From: Streptomyces sp. NBC_01775
GTDB taxonomy: Bacteria; Actinomycetota; Actinomycetes; Streptomycetales; Streptomycetaceae
Direction of reading: 5' to 3'
Assembly: GCF_035917675.1 (NCBI RefSeq)
Contig: NZ_CP109104.1
Coordinates: 2,666,001 to 2,730,000 of the forward strand
DNA: 64,000 nt
Part shown: positions 9,401 through 18,128 of the stretch, one piece after another
How positions within the stretch are numbered: the first letter of the stretch is position 1
How the letters are laid out: each line of letters opens with the position of its first letter
The notes under the pieces: model-generated
Database searches by the model: none
Told to the model about the DNA's origin: nothing
The model's input: only the letters and a program-made list of their open reading frames with translations
Translations under genes and position numbers: made by a program

Positions 9401-10699
9401 TCAGGCGGGGAGGATCAGCCGTACCTCGAATCCGCCGCTCGCCCGTGGTCCGGCGTGGAGCCGGCCCCCGTAGATCCTGGCGCGCTCGCGCATCCCGATC
9501 AACCCGTGCCCGCCGGAGGGCAGTTGGTGGGCAGGGGCCTGACCGCTGCCGTCGTCGGTGACGGTCACGGTGAACTGGCGCGGCTCGTAGGCGACCGTCA
9601 CCCGCGCCTGTGCGGGACAGGCGTGCTTGAGCACGTTGGTGAGCGCCTCCTGGACGACGCGGTAGGCGCACTGGCCTGCGCCGGGGGCCAGGACGCGCTG
9701 TTCGCCGGTGACGGTGAACAGCACCGGCACGCCCGCGCCGCGCACCCGTTCGGCCAGCGCGGGCAGCTGGTCGACGCCGGGGGCCGGGCCGAAGTCCGGC
9801 TCGCCGCCGGGGCCCCGTTCCAGCCCGCTGCCGCCGCCCGGGGACGTGTCGCCCGCGGGCCGCTGTCCTTCGGCGCCGCCCCCTTCGAGCCTGCCTCCGT
9901 CCAGCCTGCCCCCTTCGAGCCGGTCCCCGTCCTCGATGCGCAAGACCGCGAGCAGGCGGCGCAGTTCGGCCAGGGCCTCGCCGGAGGTGTCGGAGATGGT
10001 GCCCAGGGCGCCGCGCGCGGTCTGCGGGTCGGAGTCGAAGACGTATCCGGCCAGGCCCGCCTGCACGGAGATCACCGACATGTGGTGGGCGACGACATCG
10101 TGCAGCTCACGGGCGATGCGGACCCGCTCCTCGGCGACGGCCCGGCGCTCGGCGCCCGCGCGCTCCTTGCGCAACTGTTCGGCCAGCCGCGCCAGTTCGA
10201 CGTTGCGCCGTGCCGCCTTCCGGGCGAGGTGGCCGAAGCCGCAGATGACGGTGGTGTACAGGACGCTCTGGCCGAGAACGGTGGCCCAGGAGCTCTCCTG
10301 GCCGGTGGTGCCCGCGAAGTTCCACAGCCCGGCGAGCAGCAGCGCGCAGAAGGCGGCCTCGCGCAGCGGGCGCATGGAGGCGACGGTGTAGAGCGCGAGG
10401 AGCGGGCCGAGGGTGTTGACGACGGGCCAGTAGTCGAGCGCGATGTAGACCGCCCACACGGCCAGCACACCGGTGCACAGCACCACGGGGGCCTTGCGGC
10501 GGGCGGCCAGGGGGAGGTTGACGACGCAGGTCAGCACCACGCCGGTGACATCCGGGCCGTGCCAGCCCTGCGGCGTGCGGTCGTTGCCGAGCAGAAGGCT
10601 GACGGCAGTGATGGCCAGCGCGATGGCGCCGTCGTATGCCCGGGCCGGCACCCGCTCAGCCCCGCGGCGCAACTCGCCCCACACCGTCGCGCTCCCCAT
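9401..10699 (-). CDS. Sensor histidine kinase (HisKA_3 type)
   Basis: 432 residues from ATG 10699. The N-terminus has about five hydrophobic segments (roughly residues 25-165), so signal sensing is probably within the membrane. The dimerisation/phosphoacceptor helix follows with RIARELHDVVAHHMSVISVQ, the HisKA_3 signature; the HATPase_c domain at the C-terminus has AYRVVQEALTNVLKHA (N box), VTDDGSG and HGLIGMRERARIYGG. Between the two domains is a Gly/Glu-rich linker built from a 15-bp DNA repeat. Cognate regulator is immediately downstream. Confidence 0.94.
   Translation of the reverse strand: MGSATVWGELRRGAERVPARAYDGAIALAITAVSLLLGNDRTPQGWHGPDVTGVVLTCVVNLPLAARRKAPVVLCTGVLAVWAVYIALDYWPVVNTLGPLLALYTVASMRPLREAAFCALLLAGLWNFAGTTGQESSWATVLGQSVLYTTVICGFGHLARKAARRNVELARLAEQLRKERAGAERRAVAEERVRIARELHDVVAHHMSVISVQAGLAGYVFDSDPQTARGALGTISDTSGEALAELRRLLAVLRIEDGDRLEGGRLDGGRLEGGGAEGQRPAGDTSPGGGSGLERGPGGEPDFGPAPGVDQLPALAERVRGAGVPVLFTVTGEQRVLAPGAGQCAYRVVQEALTNVLKHACPAQARVTVAYEPRQFTVTVTDDGSGQAPAHQLPSGGHGLIGMRERARIYGGRLHAGPRASGGFEVRLILPA
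9882..9926. repeat. Three 15-bp repeats in the kinase interdomain linker
   Basis: Units at 9882-9896, 9897-9911 and 9912-9926 (about 70-90% alike) encode the RLEGG / RLDGG / RLEGG run in the linker between the DHp and ATPase domains. In-frame, so length change would leave the domains intact. Confidence 0.7.
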
Positions 10700-10974
10700 C
10701 GTCGCAGCGTAGCCACCCTTCCTCGGCGCCGGCATCCACCGCACGCGCTGTCCGGAGGGCGTCGGGGTCTACCGCGTGGGTATGACAGCCGGACGCGGCT
10801 ACCGCAGAAGGACGGGTTCCACTTACACCCACACGCTGACGACCGGGCGCCGAGTGCCCGCGTACCTTCGATTTCCGGAAGCGCGTCACGCCCCGGAGCA
10901 CGGGGGAGGGACCTGGCCGGGGGGCGGGTCCCAGGAAGGCGGCTCCAGGGCGTGGCGCAGCCCGCCGCCGGGCG
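10700..10974. other. Intergenic stretch, no gene seen
   Basis: The 378-bp gap between the kinase start and the phosphoesterase stop. Short open frames here lack ribosome sites and recognisable sequence. It should hold the promoter of the kinase-regulator operon (minus strand); no convincing -10/-35 pair stands out. The part from 10975 on is the hairpin below. Confidence 0.5.
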
Positions 10975-11005
10975 CCGTTCCGGCACGGTCCCCGTGCCGG
11001 AACGG
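10975..11005 (-). terminator. Strong hairpin after the phosphoesterase gene
   Basis: Perfect 14-bp stem (10975-10988 with 10992-11005) and a 3-nt loop, about 73 bp past the stop of the phosphoesterase gene. No U-tract follows, which is common for Streptomyces terminators. Confidence 0.65.
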
Positions 11006-11077
11006 GGGCCGTCAAGTGGGCGGGAGTCGGGGCTCATCTCGCCCTCGGCGGCCCGGCAGGCGGGCGGGCGGGCGCGC

Positions 11078-11848
11078 CTACATCACGACACGGAAGTGCG
11101 TGGTCAGCCGCCGCTCGTCGTCGTAGACGTGGTAGGCGATCATGGGCGGCAGCTCGTAGTCGATCGGGCCGCTCTCCTCGCCCTCCCAGGGCATCTTGAG
11201 GGTCGAGACGACGCCCGGGGCCGCGACCAGCGGCAGCCCGGCGAAGGTGGTGACGGCCGGCGTGTGGCTGTGCCCGCACAGCAGCCCCGCCACGTGCGCG
11301 TGCCTGCCGACAACCTCCGCCAGGCGCTCCTCGCCGAACTGCCGGATGGGGTCGACGTACTGGCCGTGCAAGGGCACCGGAGGGTGGTGGAAGCAGACGA
11401 AGGCGGGCTTGTCGCGGGGCGCGCCGGCCAGCGCCTGGTCGAGCCAGGCGAGGGTGGCGTCGTCGAGGTAGCCGTGGCCCCTGCCGGGGACGCTGGAGTC
11501 GCACATCAAGAAGGTGGCGCCCAGCAGCTGGTGGGCCTGGTTGACCGGCGAGCGGTCGGAGACGTCGCCACCCAGGAGCTCGGCGCGGTAGGGGCCCCGC
11601 ACGTCGTGGTTGCCGGGGCAGATCAAAGGCAGCACGCCGTACTCGGCGAACAGCTTTGCGGCCAGCGCGTATTCGGCCTCTTCGCCGTGGTCGGCGATGT
11701 CTCCGGTGAGCAGGACGGCGTCCAGGCTGCCGGGCAACGCGGCCAGGTAGGAGAGCACGCGCTCGGTGCGCTCACGGGCGCGTGAGCCGCCGTCCCCCTC
11801 CCTGTCCTGGCCGATGTGTATGTCGCTGATCTGCGCGAAGGCGAACAT
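11078..11848 (-). CDS. Metallophosphoesterase (Icc/CpdA-like phosphodiesterase)
   Basis: 256-residue calcineurin-like hydrolase with two metals. All family motifs are present in order: DIHIG (residues about 9-13), GDIADHG (about 49-55), GNHD (about 83-86), and the late GHSHT; HHPPV lies between. The closest known type is the cyclic-nucleotide phosphodiesterase group (CpdA/Icc), but other phosphodiester substrates are possible. No signal peptide, so cytoplasmic. It is monocistronic: a strong hairpin follows and a repeat-rich gap precedes it. Confidence 0.85.
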   Translation of the reverse strand: MFAFAQISDIHIGQDREGDGGSRARERTERVLSYLAALPGSLDAVLLTGDIADHGEEAEYALAAKLFAEYGVLPLICPGNHDVRGPYRAELLGGDVSDRSPVNQAHQLLGATFLMCDSSVPGRGHGYLDDATLAWLDQALAGAPRDKPAFVCFHHPPVPLHGQYVDPIRQFGEERLAEVVGRHAHVAGLLCGHSHTPAVTTFAGLPLVAAPGVVSTLKMPWEGEESGPIDYELPPMIAYHVYDDERRLTTHFRVVM

Positions 11849-12079
11849 CCGGAGTGTCCTCGCTTGTCGTGGGGCGTCTGTTGTCGTGGTGCGTTCGGCC
11901 GGGTGCGTTCTGTCGGGTCGGGCGCGCCTGTCGGGATACGGGTCGGGCGTCGCGCCTGTCGGGATGCGTTCTGCCGGTGGGCGTTGAGCGGGCGGCGTCT
12001 GCCGGTGGGCGCGTTGGGCGGTTCGTCGTGGGGCGCGGCAGGACGGCCCTTCTCCGCCGGGTTCCTGCGTGGGCGGCGC
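11849..12079. repeat. Strand-biased, degenerate repeat region between two genes
   Basis: 231 bp, strikingly rich in G and T on the plus strand. Short imperfect repeats recur: GTCGTGG(G/T)GCGT, GCGCCTGTCGGGAT (twice, near 11930 and 11955) and CTGCCGGTGGGCG (twice, near 11970-12015). No gene is supported. The region should contain the promoter of the phosphoesterase gene. Confidence 0.6.
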
Positions 12080-13003
12080 TCAGTCCTTCCAATCGGCCGC
12101 GAAGGCGCGCGCGGGGTTGGCCACGAAGATCCGCCGCGCCAGGTCCTCGCCCAGCTCACGGGCCAGGCGGGGGCGCAGCACCCGCGTCACGTACGGCGCT
12201 CCTGTCTCGGCACGCGCCGCCGAGGAGACCGTGTCGCCGCCTACAAGCAGCTGCCCTGCGTGGCCCCGCTCCGCCAGCTCGGCGAAGCTGTCCAACAGCC
12301 TCCAGTCCGTGGCGTGGTGCGTACGCGAAGGACCGTCGAAAACCAGCCAGGCGCCCGCGCGCGCCGCCTCGCGCTGCATCCGGAGGTCGGGACACCGTCC
12401 CGGATGCCCCAGCAGGACGCTGCCCGGCGGCACTTCGTGCCGGGAGCACAGCAGGTCGAGCACCTCGGTGGCGCCCGTGCCCAGCTCCAGGTGTACGGCG
12501 ATGGGGGCCCCGGTGGCGTGGTGGGCCTCGGCTGCGGCGCTCATGGCACGGCACGCGTGGGCGCCCAGTCCGTGGAAGTCACCGGCGACCTTGATCAGTC
12601 CGGCACGGGGCCCCTCGCCGCACACGGCGCCCCGCACACCGCGGGTCAGCTCCTCCACGAAGAGCGCGGCGGGGTCGGCGGGCGGGCCCTCGGGGTAGTG
12701 CACGGCCTGGTGCAGCCCGGTCGCCGCGATCACGTGCACACCGGTCCGGCGGGCCAGCTCCACGAGGGCACCCGCGCGCCGCCCCATGCCGTAGGGCGTC
12801 CACTGCACGAGGGCCTCTCCCCCGTGCTCGGCGAACCCGCGCAGCTGCCGCTCGGCCTCGTCGGTATCGGCCAGCTCCTGGCCGGGCAGCCGGGGACTGC
12901 GCAGGAAGAGGTGGTCGTGCGCGTCGCACACGCCCAACTCGGGCCCGGATATGTCGCGTCGGACCGTACGCACCCGCCCGGCCGGTGTGCCGCCTTCGCT
13001 CAC
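12080..13003 (-). CDS. Phosphotriesterase-family (PHP-like) metal hydrolase
   Basis: 307-residue amidohydrolase-fold enzyme. The N-terminal metal-binding motif is DAHDHLFL (residues about 26-33), the bridging lysine position fits GLIKVAGDFHG, and the later histidines are in IAVHLELGTG and LLGHPGRCPD. These match the phosphotriesterase homology proteins and related lactonases, so hydrolysis of a phosphoester, lactone or ester is likely, but not a specific substrate. The GTG start overlaps the previous stop by 4 bp (GTGA). Last gene of the TetR / DUF4865-like / PTE operon. Confidence 0.82.
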   Translation of the reverse strand: MSEGGTPAGRVRTVRRDISGPELGVCDAHDHLFLRSPRLPGQELADTDEAERQLRGFAEHGGEALVQWTPYGMGRRAGALVELARRTGVHVIAATGLHQAVHYPEGPPADPAALFVEELTRGVRGAVCGEGPRAGLIKVAGDFHGLGAHACRAMSAAAEAHHATGAPIAVHLELGTGATEVLDLLCSRHEVPPGSVLLGHPGRCPDLRMQREAARAGAWLVFDGPSRTHHATDWRLLDSFAELAERGHAGQLLVGGDTVSSAARAETGAPYVTRVLRPRLARELGEDLARRIFVANPARAFAADWKD

Positions 13004-13614
13004 GGGGCGGCCCCGAGCGCCGGGGCCGCCGCGCCGAGGGACAGACGCAGGATCTCGTACGTCTCCCCGGGCGCGTCCGCCGTCTCCCCCGGCACGTGCT
13101 CGCTCGGCGCTGAGGGCGTGCCCTCGCGCAGCAGGAAGCGCACCAGCTCCCAGCGGTACGGGTCCAACCCCAGCACGGCCGCGCCGATGCCCGGCCGACC
13201 GGCGACCTCGCGCAGTTCCGCCAGGGCCCGTTCGGTGCGCTCACCGACGTCCTCGCCCTCGCCGAGCGGGGTGATCCGGCGTTCGGCCGTGGTCAGCCGC
13301 GCGCCGTACGACGGACCTTCATGGCGGCCCAGGACATGCCAGGTGCGCACCGGGGGCCGGCCGAAGTCCGCGCTCAGACCGCGGAACCCCGGACCGCGCA
13401 GCATGCCGGTCAGCGCCGCGGACCGGTCCCAGAGGTAGAAGGGCGCGTACTCGTTCACGGAGGAACCGTTCTTGCCGCGCTCGCGGATGCCGTACACCTT
13501 GAAGGCCAGGCCCTCGGCGCCGTCGAGGAGATGACCTCTGGTGCGGACGCGATCCCGGATGATCTCCATGTCGTAGTCGGCGGGCAGCGTGATGTCGTAC
13601 TGCATGGCGTGCAT
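13000..13614 (-). CDS. DUF4865-like family protein
   Basis: 204 residues from ATG 13614, which has a good AAGGAG ribosome site. The sequence (MQYDITLPADYDMEIIRDRV..., NEYAPFYLWDRSAALTGML, FGRPPVRTWHV) matches my memory of the DUF4865 family, whose fold is related to monooxygenase-like ferredoxin barrels; no catalytic residues can be named. Cytoplasmic, no membrane segment. It begins 2 bp after the TetR stop and overlaps the phosphotriesterase-like gene, so all three are co-transcribed. The context suggests that it works on the same unknown small molecule. Confidence 0.75.
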   Translation of the reverse strand: MHAMQYDITLPADYDMEIIRDRVRTRGHLLDGAEGLAFKVYGIRERGKNGSSVNEYAPFYLWDRSAALTGMLRGPGFRGLSADFGRPPVRTWHVLGRHEGPSYGARLTTAERRITPLGEGEDVGERTERALAELREVAGRPGIGAAVLGLDPYRWELVRFLLREGTPSAPSEHVPGETADAPGETYEILRLSLGAAAPALGAAP

Positions 13615-13616
13615 GA

Positions 13617-14228
13617 TCAGCTCCTTGCCATGGGCCGGGCGCCTGCCGGCCCGCCGTCCGCCGCGTGGGAGTCCAGAAGCGCGATCAGCCCCTCGACCGC
13701 CTCCCGGAACGGGCCGGGGTTCCCCGCGGCACGGGCGAGGACGTAGCCGCCCTGGACGACGGCGAGGATGACGGCGGCGGTGCCGTGCGCGTCGAGCCCG
13801 GGTCTGAACTCGCCCCGCTCGCGGCCCTCTTCCAGCACGCGGGTGAGACGGCCGCGCAGCCAGGACAGCGTCTCCTCCACCGGAGCGCGCAGCGCGGGGT
13901 CGGCCACCACGTCGGGGTCCTGCGCGAGTCCGCCGATCCGGCAGCCGCGCAACACGTCGCGCTCGCGCCGCAGATAGGCACGTACGCGCTCCAGCGCCGC
14001 CCCGTCCCCCGCGAGATCCGCCTCGGCGCGCGCCCTCAGCTGCTCCGCGCTCCTGCGCACCGCCGCTCGCGCCAGGTCGGGCTTGCCGCCGAAGTGGTGG
14101 TACATGCTGCCCTGGCCCGCGCCGGCGCGCTGCTGGATGGCCCGCGGACTGGTGCCCACGTAACCGCGCTCCCACAGGAGGTCCTGTGTGGCCTCGATCA
14201 GCTTCCCGGCCGTGTCTCCGTCGCCCAT
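13617..14228 (-). CDS. TetR/AcrR family transcriptional regulator
   Basis: 203 residues from ATG 14228 (MGDGDTAGKLIEATQDLL). The helix-turn-helix is at about residues 10-55 with GTSPRAIQQRAGAGQGSMYHHFGGKPDL. The C-terminal ligand domain resembles those of the TetR_C_33-like group (LRGCRIGGLAQD). It is first in a tight three-gene operon and the only operator-like palindrome in the area lies 7 bp upstream of its start codon, so it very probably represses its own operon and is released by a compound that the two downstream proteins process. Confidence 0.9.
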   Translation of the reverse strand: MGDGDTAGKLIEATQDLLWERGYVGTSPRAIQQRAGAGQGSMYHHFGGKPDLARAAVRRSAEQLRARAEADLAGDGAALERVRAYLRRERDVLRGCRIGGLAQDPDVVADPALRAPVEETLSWLRGRLTRVLEEGRERGEFRPGLDAHGTAAVILAVVQGGYVLARAAGNPGPFREAVEGLIALLDSHAADGGPAGARPMARS

Positions 14229-14235
14229 ACCCAGA

Positions 14236-14257
14236 CTGTACATACTAGTAGGTACAG
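14236..14257. promoter_or_regulatory. 22-bp palindrome, probable TetR operator over the operon promoter
   Basis: The arms CTGTACATACT and AGTAGGTACAG pair at 10 of 11 positions. On the minus strand a TAGTAT -10-like hexamer lies inside it, 13 bp before the ATG, so the transcript would have an almost absent leader; no Shine-Dalgarno is seen between operator and start. Confidence 0.75.
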
Positions 14258-14389
14258 AATCCAGAGGTCCCGGCCCCGCCCACAAGGTCCCTCCCCCACA
14301 AGCCCGCTGCCGGGCACCCCGAAGGGCACCCGGCAGCGGTGGCGGCATCGCCGATGTTGGTGGTCGTCAGCGAGGGAGACCCGAAAGAG

Positions 14390-15844
14390 TCACAGGTCGA
14401 GGCCGGTGAGGACCATGACGCGCTCGTAGGTGTAGTCCTCCATCGCGAACCGGACGCCCTCGCGGCCGACGCCCGACTCCTTGACCCCGCCGTACGGCAT
14501 CTGGTCCGCGCGGTAGGAGGGGACGTCGCCGACGATCAGGCCGCCCACCTCCAGGGCGCGGTGCGCGCGGAAGGCGGTCTGCACGTCGTGGGTGAACAGT
14601 CCCGCCTGGAGGCCGTACTTGGAGGAGTTGACCGCCTCGAAGGCGGCTTCCTCGCTGTCCACCTTGGTGAAGGACATGACCGGCCCGAAGACCTCCTCGC
14701 AGCCGATCTGGGTGTCGGCGGGCACGTTCTCCAAGACCGTCGGGGCGACCGTCGCGCCCTCGCGCTTGCCGCCCGTGAGCAGCTTCGCGCCACGGGAGAC
14801 GGCCTCCTCGACCCAGGACTCGACGCGCTTGGCGGCGTCCTCGCTGACGAGGGGGCCGACGTCGGTCTCGTCGTCGGAGGGGTCGCCGGTCCGCAGTGCC
14901 TCGACCGCCGCGACGACCTTCGGGACCAGCCGGTCGTAGACCGAGGCGTCGGCCACCACGCGCTGCACGGAGATGCAGGACTGGCCCGCCTGGTAGTTGG
15001 AGAAGGTGGCGATGCGCTGGGCCGCCCAGTCCAGGTCGGCCTCGGAGGAGTAGTCGGCGAGCACGACGGCCGCGCCGTTGCCGCCCAGCTCCAGGGTGAC
15101 GCGCTTGCGCGGCGCCGAGTCGAGGATGGACCAGCCGACCGGCGCCGAGCCGGTGAAGGAGATGATCGGCAGCCGCTCGTCCTGGACCAGGCCGGGCATC
15201 TGGTCGTTCGGCACCGGAAGCACCGACCAGGAGCCGGCCGGAAGGTCCGTCTCGGCCAGCAGCTCGCCCAGCAGCAGGCCCGACAGCGGGGTGGCGGGCG
15301 CGGGCTTGAGGAGGATCGGGGTGCCGACCGCGATGGCCGGGGCGACCTTGTGCGCGCACAGGTTGAGCGGGAAGTTGAACGGCGCGATGCCGAGCACCGG
15401 GCCGTAGGGGAAGCGGCGGGTGTAGGCCAGGCGGCCGGTGCCGCCCGCGTCCGAGTCCAGCCGCTGGGCCTCGCCGCCGTTGAACCGGCGCGCCTCCTCG
15501 GCCGCCCACCGGAAGACGGAGATACAGCGGCCGACCTCGCCACGCGCCCACTTCATGGGCTTGCCGTTCTCCGCCGAGATCAGCTCGGCGATCTCCTGGG
15601 TGCGCTCGACGAGGCGGGTCACGACATGGTCGAGAGCGGCGGCCCGTACGTGCGCGGGGGTGGCGGAGAACTCTCCGGCCACCGCAGCCGCCGCGGCCAC
15701 AGCCTCCTCCACCTGGTCCGCCGTGGGGATGCTGACACTGCCGACGTGCCTGCCGTCCCAGGGCGAGGTGACATCGAGCGTGCTGTCGCCGGTGGCCTTG
15801 CGGCCGGCGAGCCAGAATGCGTGAGGGGAAGTCGCTGTCGTCAC
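14390..15844 (-). CDS. NAD(P)-dependent aldehyde dehydrogenase
   Basis: 484-residue aldehyde dehydrogenase superfamily enzyme. The catalytic cysteine is about residue 290 in YQAGQSCISVQ, the general base Glu lies in LELGGNGAAV, and the cofactor region is in IAPFNFPLN. The C-terminal PYGGVKESGVGREG is typical. The GTG start at 15844 has GGAAGG nine bases before. Its position beside a PucR-type regulator and near gabT suggests oxidation of succinic semialdehyde or another amine-derived aldehyde, but sequence alone does not fix the substrate. Confidence 0.88.
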   Translation of the reverse strand: MTTATSPHAFWLAGRKATGDSTLDVTSPWDGRHVGSVSIPTADQVEEAVAAAAAVAGEFSATPAHVRAAALDHVVTRLVERTQEIAELISAENGKPMKWARGEVGRCISVFRWAAEEARRFNGGEAQRLDSDAGGTGRLAYTRRFPYGPVLGIAPFNFPLNLCAHKVAPAIAVGTPILLKPAPATPLSGLLLGELLAETDLPAGSWSVLPVPNDQMPGLVQDERLPIISFTGSAPVGWSILDSAPRKRVTLELGGNGAAVVLADYSSEADLDWAAQRIATFSNYQAGQSCISVQRVVADASVYDRLVPKVVAAVEALRTGDPSDDETDVGPLVSEDAAKRVESWVEEAVSRGAKLLTGGKREGATVAPTVLENVPADTQIGCEEVFGPVMSFTKVDSEEAAFEAVNSSKYGLQAGLFTHDVQTAFRAHRALEVGGLIVGDVPSYRADQMPYGGVKESGVGREGVRFAMEDYTYERVMVLTGLDL

Positions 15845-16062
15845 TGCGGATCGCCTTCCGGAAGGGGGGAGGTTGGCTCACTCCGAGAGTGTGGGTCCAC
15901 CGTAGGGCGTGCGGGCCCGGCCGCTTCTTGTCCGCTGCGTAGCATCTGACGGGTAGGGTGCTACGGATTGGCTCTTTACGCGCTTCCCCGGACTGTCTTG
16001 GGGCCGTGAGCTGGGACTTCGAGGCGGCTGGAGCTTCGGGCTCCGGGTCAGCCGGGCTCCGG

Positions 16063-16137
16063 CCGGCTGGGGATTCCGGTCCGCTGGGATTCCGGTCCGC
16101 TGGGGATTCCGGTCGGCTGGGGCTTTGGGCTTCGGGT
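16063..16137. repeat. Tandem 16-18-bp repeats touching the PucR stop
   Basis: Units CCGGCTGGGGATTCCGGT (16063-16080), a 16-bp copy (16081-16096), a 17-bp copy (16097-16113) and a diverged fourth copy. The array ends at the stop codon of the PucR-type gene (16137-16139). The rest of the 292-bp gap (15845-16062) holds no gene. Confidence 0.75.
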
Positions 16138-18071
16138 CAGCTGGTGGCTTTGAGGGCCAGCCACAGCTCCATGCGCACGTCCGGGTCGTCCAGGGAGCGG
16201 CCGAGGATCTCCTCCACCCGGCGCATGCGGTAGCGCAACGTGTGCCGGTGCACGCCCAGTTCGGCGGCGGCGGCGTCCCACTGGCCGTGCCGGGACAGCC
16301 AGGCGCGCAGCGAGGCGACCAGGTCGCCCCGGCCGTTGGCGTCGTGCTCGCGCAGCGCGCGCAGCAGCCCGTCGGCGAACGCGCGGACGGCGTCGTCGGC
16401 GAGCAGCGGCAGCACCGAACCGGCCGCCACATCCTCGTGCTCCACCAGCGGTACGCCACGGCGCCGGGCGACGGAGAGGGCCTGGTCGGCCTGCTTGAAG
16501 GCGACGGCCGCCGCCGGGAGGCCGATGGGGGCCGAGACGCCGATGGCCAGCCCCTCCTCCCCCGCCCCGCTGCCGCGCCGTCCCGGCTGGGCCAGCGGGT
16601 TGGTGGCCGCGAACTCGCCGCAGGCCGCGACCGCCGCGCCGCCGTCCGACGCCAGGACGACCAGCCGCGCCCCGTCGGGAACCACGAGCACGGCCTCACC
16701 GTTGCGCGCCGCCGCCGTCTCCATGGCGTCGGACAGCTCCTCCAGCGGCCACACGGCCCTGCCGGGGGCGCCGCCGTCCGCGGGATCGGTCTGCGGGCCG
16801 CTGCCGGAGCCGACGACCACGCCGGCGGTGGCGCGGGACTCGTCACCGGAGCCGGAACCTGAACTGGAGGCGGAGCCGGGCCCGGGGCTCTGTCTGGAGG
16901 CCGATCCGCCTCTGCTGCCGGACGCGGCGCCGGGCCGGGAGCCGACCGCGGCCCCCGACTGATCGATGGTGCTCCCGGACTCCGGGGCGGGGGCGGCGGA
17001 GCCGGTCCAGGCAGCGGACCCGGACTTGGACGCGGAGCCGGACTGGGACGCGGAGCCGGTCCGGGTCCGCGCCGCGTGGGTGGCCAGCACGCTCTCCTGC
17101 GCGACCCGCACGGCGGCACCCGAGGCGGGCTCGGCCACGATCACCCGCATCGGCGCGTCCAGCAGCCCTCCGTAGAGCTGACCGGAGACCGCCCGCGCGT
17201 GATCGCCCTCCCCCACCAGCAGCATCTTCAAGACCGCCGCGCCCAGCCTCTGTTCCGCCTCCTGGAGGGCGCGCGAACGCTCCGTCGTCAAGGTGAGCAG
17301 GGCGATCGCGGAGTGCACGGCGTAGCGCTCGGCAGTGCCCAGCGGAGCCGCCGTCCCCACGGCGAGCACCGCCTTGGCGCGCCTGCCGCTGCCCACCGAT
17401 TGCAGCTCGACGCGGTCATCGCCGCTGTCCGACTCGCTGACCAGGGCGCTGGCCGGCGTAGGCCGGTCCCGCAGCCGGACGGCGTCGCCGATGAAGCGGG
17501 AGGCGCGGCGCACCGCCCAGGACGGCGCGGTGGCGACGACGGCACCGGAGGCGTCGTAGAGCGCGGCCCAGCCGTCCACCTGCGAGGCGAGCCGCGCCAG
17601 CAGCGCCGCCGGGCCCTCGCGGGAGAGCGCGGCGCGGGTCATTTCGCGCTGCGCGTCGAAGCCCGCCGTCACCGCGCGGTATTGCTCGGCGGCGATGGCC
17701 GCGGAGACCGCCTTGCTGATCGCGATGAAGGGGGTGCGTCTGGGCACCTCCAGCAGCGGCAGGCCGGCGCTCTCGCAGGCGTCGGTCAGCGCCTTCGGCA
17801 CCCCTTCGTAGTTGACCCCCGCGGCGAAACCGAGCCCGACCACGTCCTTGCCGACCAGCTTGTCCACGTAGGCGTGCATGGCCTCCGGGTCGGCGGCGTC
17901 CAGCTTGAGTCCCGTGAAGAGGATCAGCTCGCCGCCGTCCATGTACGGCGTGGGGTCGGCCAGCTCACTGGCGTGCGCCCACCGCACAGGCACGTCCAGC
18001 CGATCGTGCCCCGCGAGCACGGAGAGCCGGAGTGCGGAGTGCTGAACGAGCGTGGCAAGAGTCGGTGGCAT
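16137..18071 (-). CDS. PucR-family transcriptional regulator with low-complexity insert
   Basis: 644 residues from ATG 18071 with a GAGGTG ribosome site. The N-terminal PucR sensing domain (about 1-125) has DGGELILFTGLKL and GLGFAAGVNYEGVP; the C-terminal helix-turn-helix (about 585-640) has WDAAAAELGVHRHTLRYRMRRVEEILGR. The family usually has 500-560 residues; the excess is a Ser/Gly/Ala-rich stretch at about 332-425 made of SGSA-like repeats, coded by 16795-17075. Homologues respond to purine or nitrogen metabolites or regulate GABA and polyamine use. It precedes the aldehyde dehydrogenase gene on the same strand, with gabT nearby, so control of those genes is a reasonable guess. Confidence 0.88.
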   Translation of the reverse strand: MPPTLATLVQHSALRLSVLAGHDRLDVPVRWAHASELADPTPYMDGGELILFTGLKLDAADPEAMHAYVDKLVGKDVVGLGFAAGVNYEGVPKALTDACESAGLPLLEVPRRTPFIAISKAVSAAIAAEQYRAVTAGFDAQREMTRAALSREGPAALLARLASQVDGWAALYDASGAVVATAPSWAVRRASRFIGDAVRLRDRPTPASALVSESDSGDDRVELQSVGSGRRAKAVLAVGTAAPLGTAERYAVHSAIALLTLTTERSRALQEAEQRLGAAVLKMLLVGEGDHARAVSGQLYGGLLDAPMRVIVAEPASGAAVRVAQESVLATHAARTRTGSASQSGSASKSGSAAWTGSAAPAPESGSTIDQSGAAVGSRPGAASGSRGGSASRQSPGPGSASSSGSGSGDESRATAGVVVGSGSGPQTDPADGGAPGRAVWPLEELSDAMETAAARNGEAVLVVPDGARLVVLASDGGAAVAACGEFAATNPLAQPGRRGSGAGEEGLAIGVSAPIGLPAAAVAFKQADQALSVARRRGVPLVEHEDVAAGSVLPLLADDAVRAFADGLLRALREHDANGRGDLVASLRAWLSRHGQWDAAAAELGVHRHTLRYRMRRVEEILGRSLDDPDVRMELWLALKATS

Positions 18072-18128
18072 AACGCACCTCACCGTACAGGCGTCCTGCC
18101 GAATTCGGTCATTCGGCCATTCTCCCGG

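Noticed and set aside
6351..9473. Very long open frame on the plus strand (about 1040 codons) opposite dxr, the acyl-CoA dehydrogenase and the response regulator
   Set aside because: It is antisense to three well-identified genes; composition is Gly/Ala/Arg/Val-rich as expected for a shadow frame in high-GC DNA.
13000..14175. A 391-codon reading frame joining the antisense-like frame of TetR to the DUF4865-like protein
   Set aside because: The TetR gene occupies 13617-14228 in another frame, and ATG 13614 has an excellent ribosome site.
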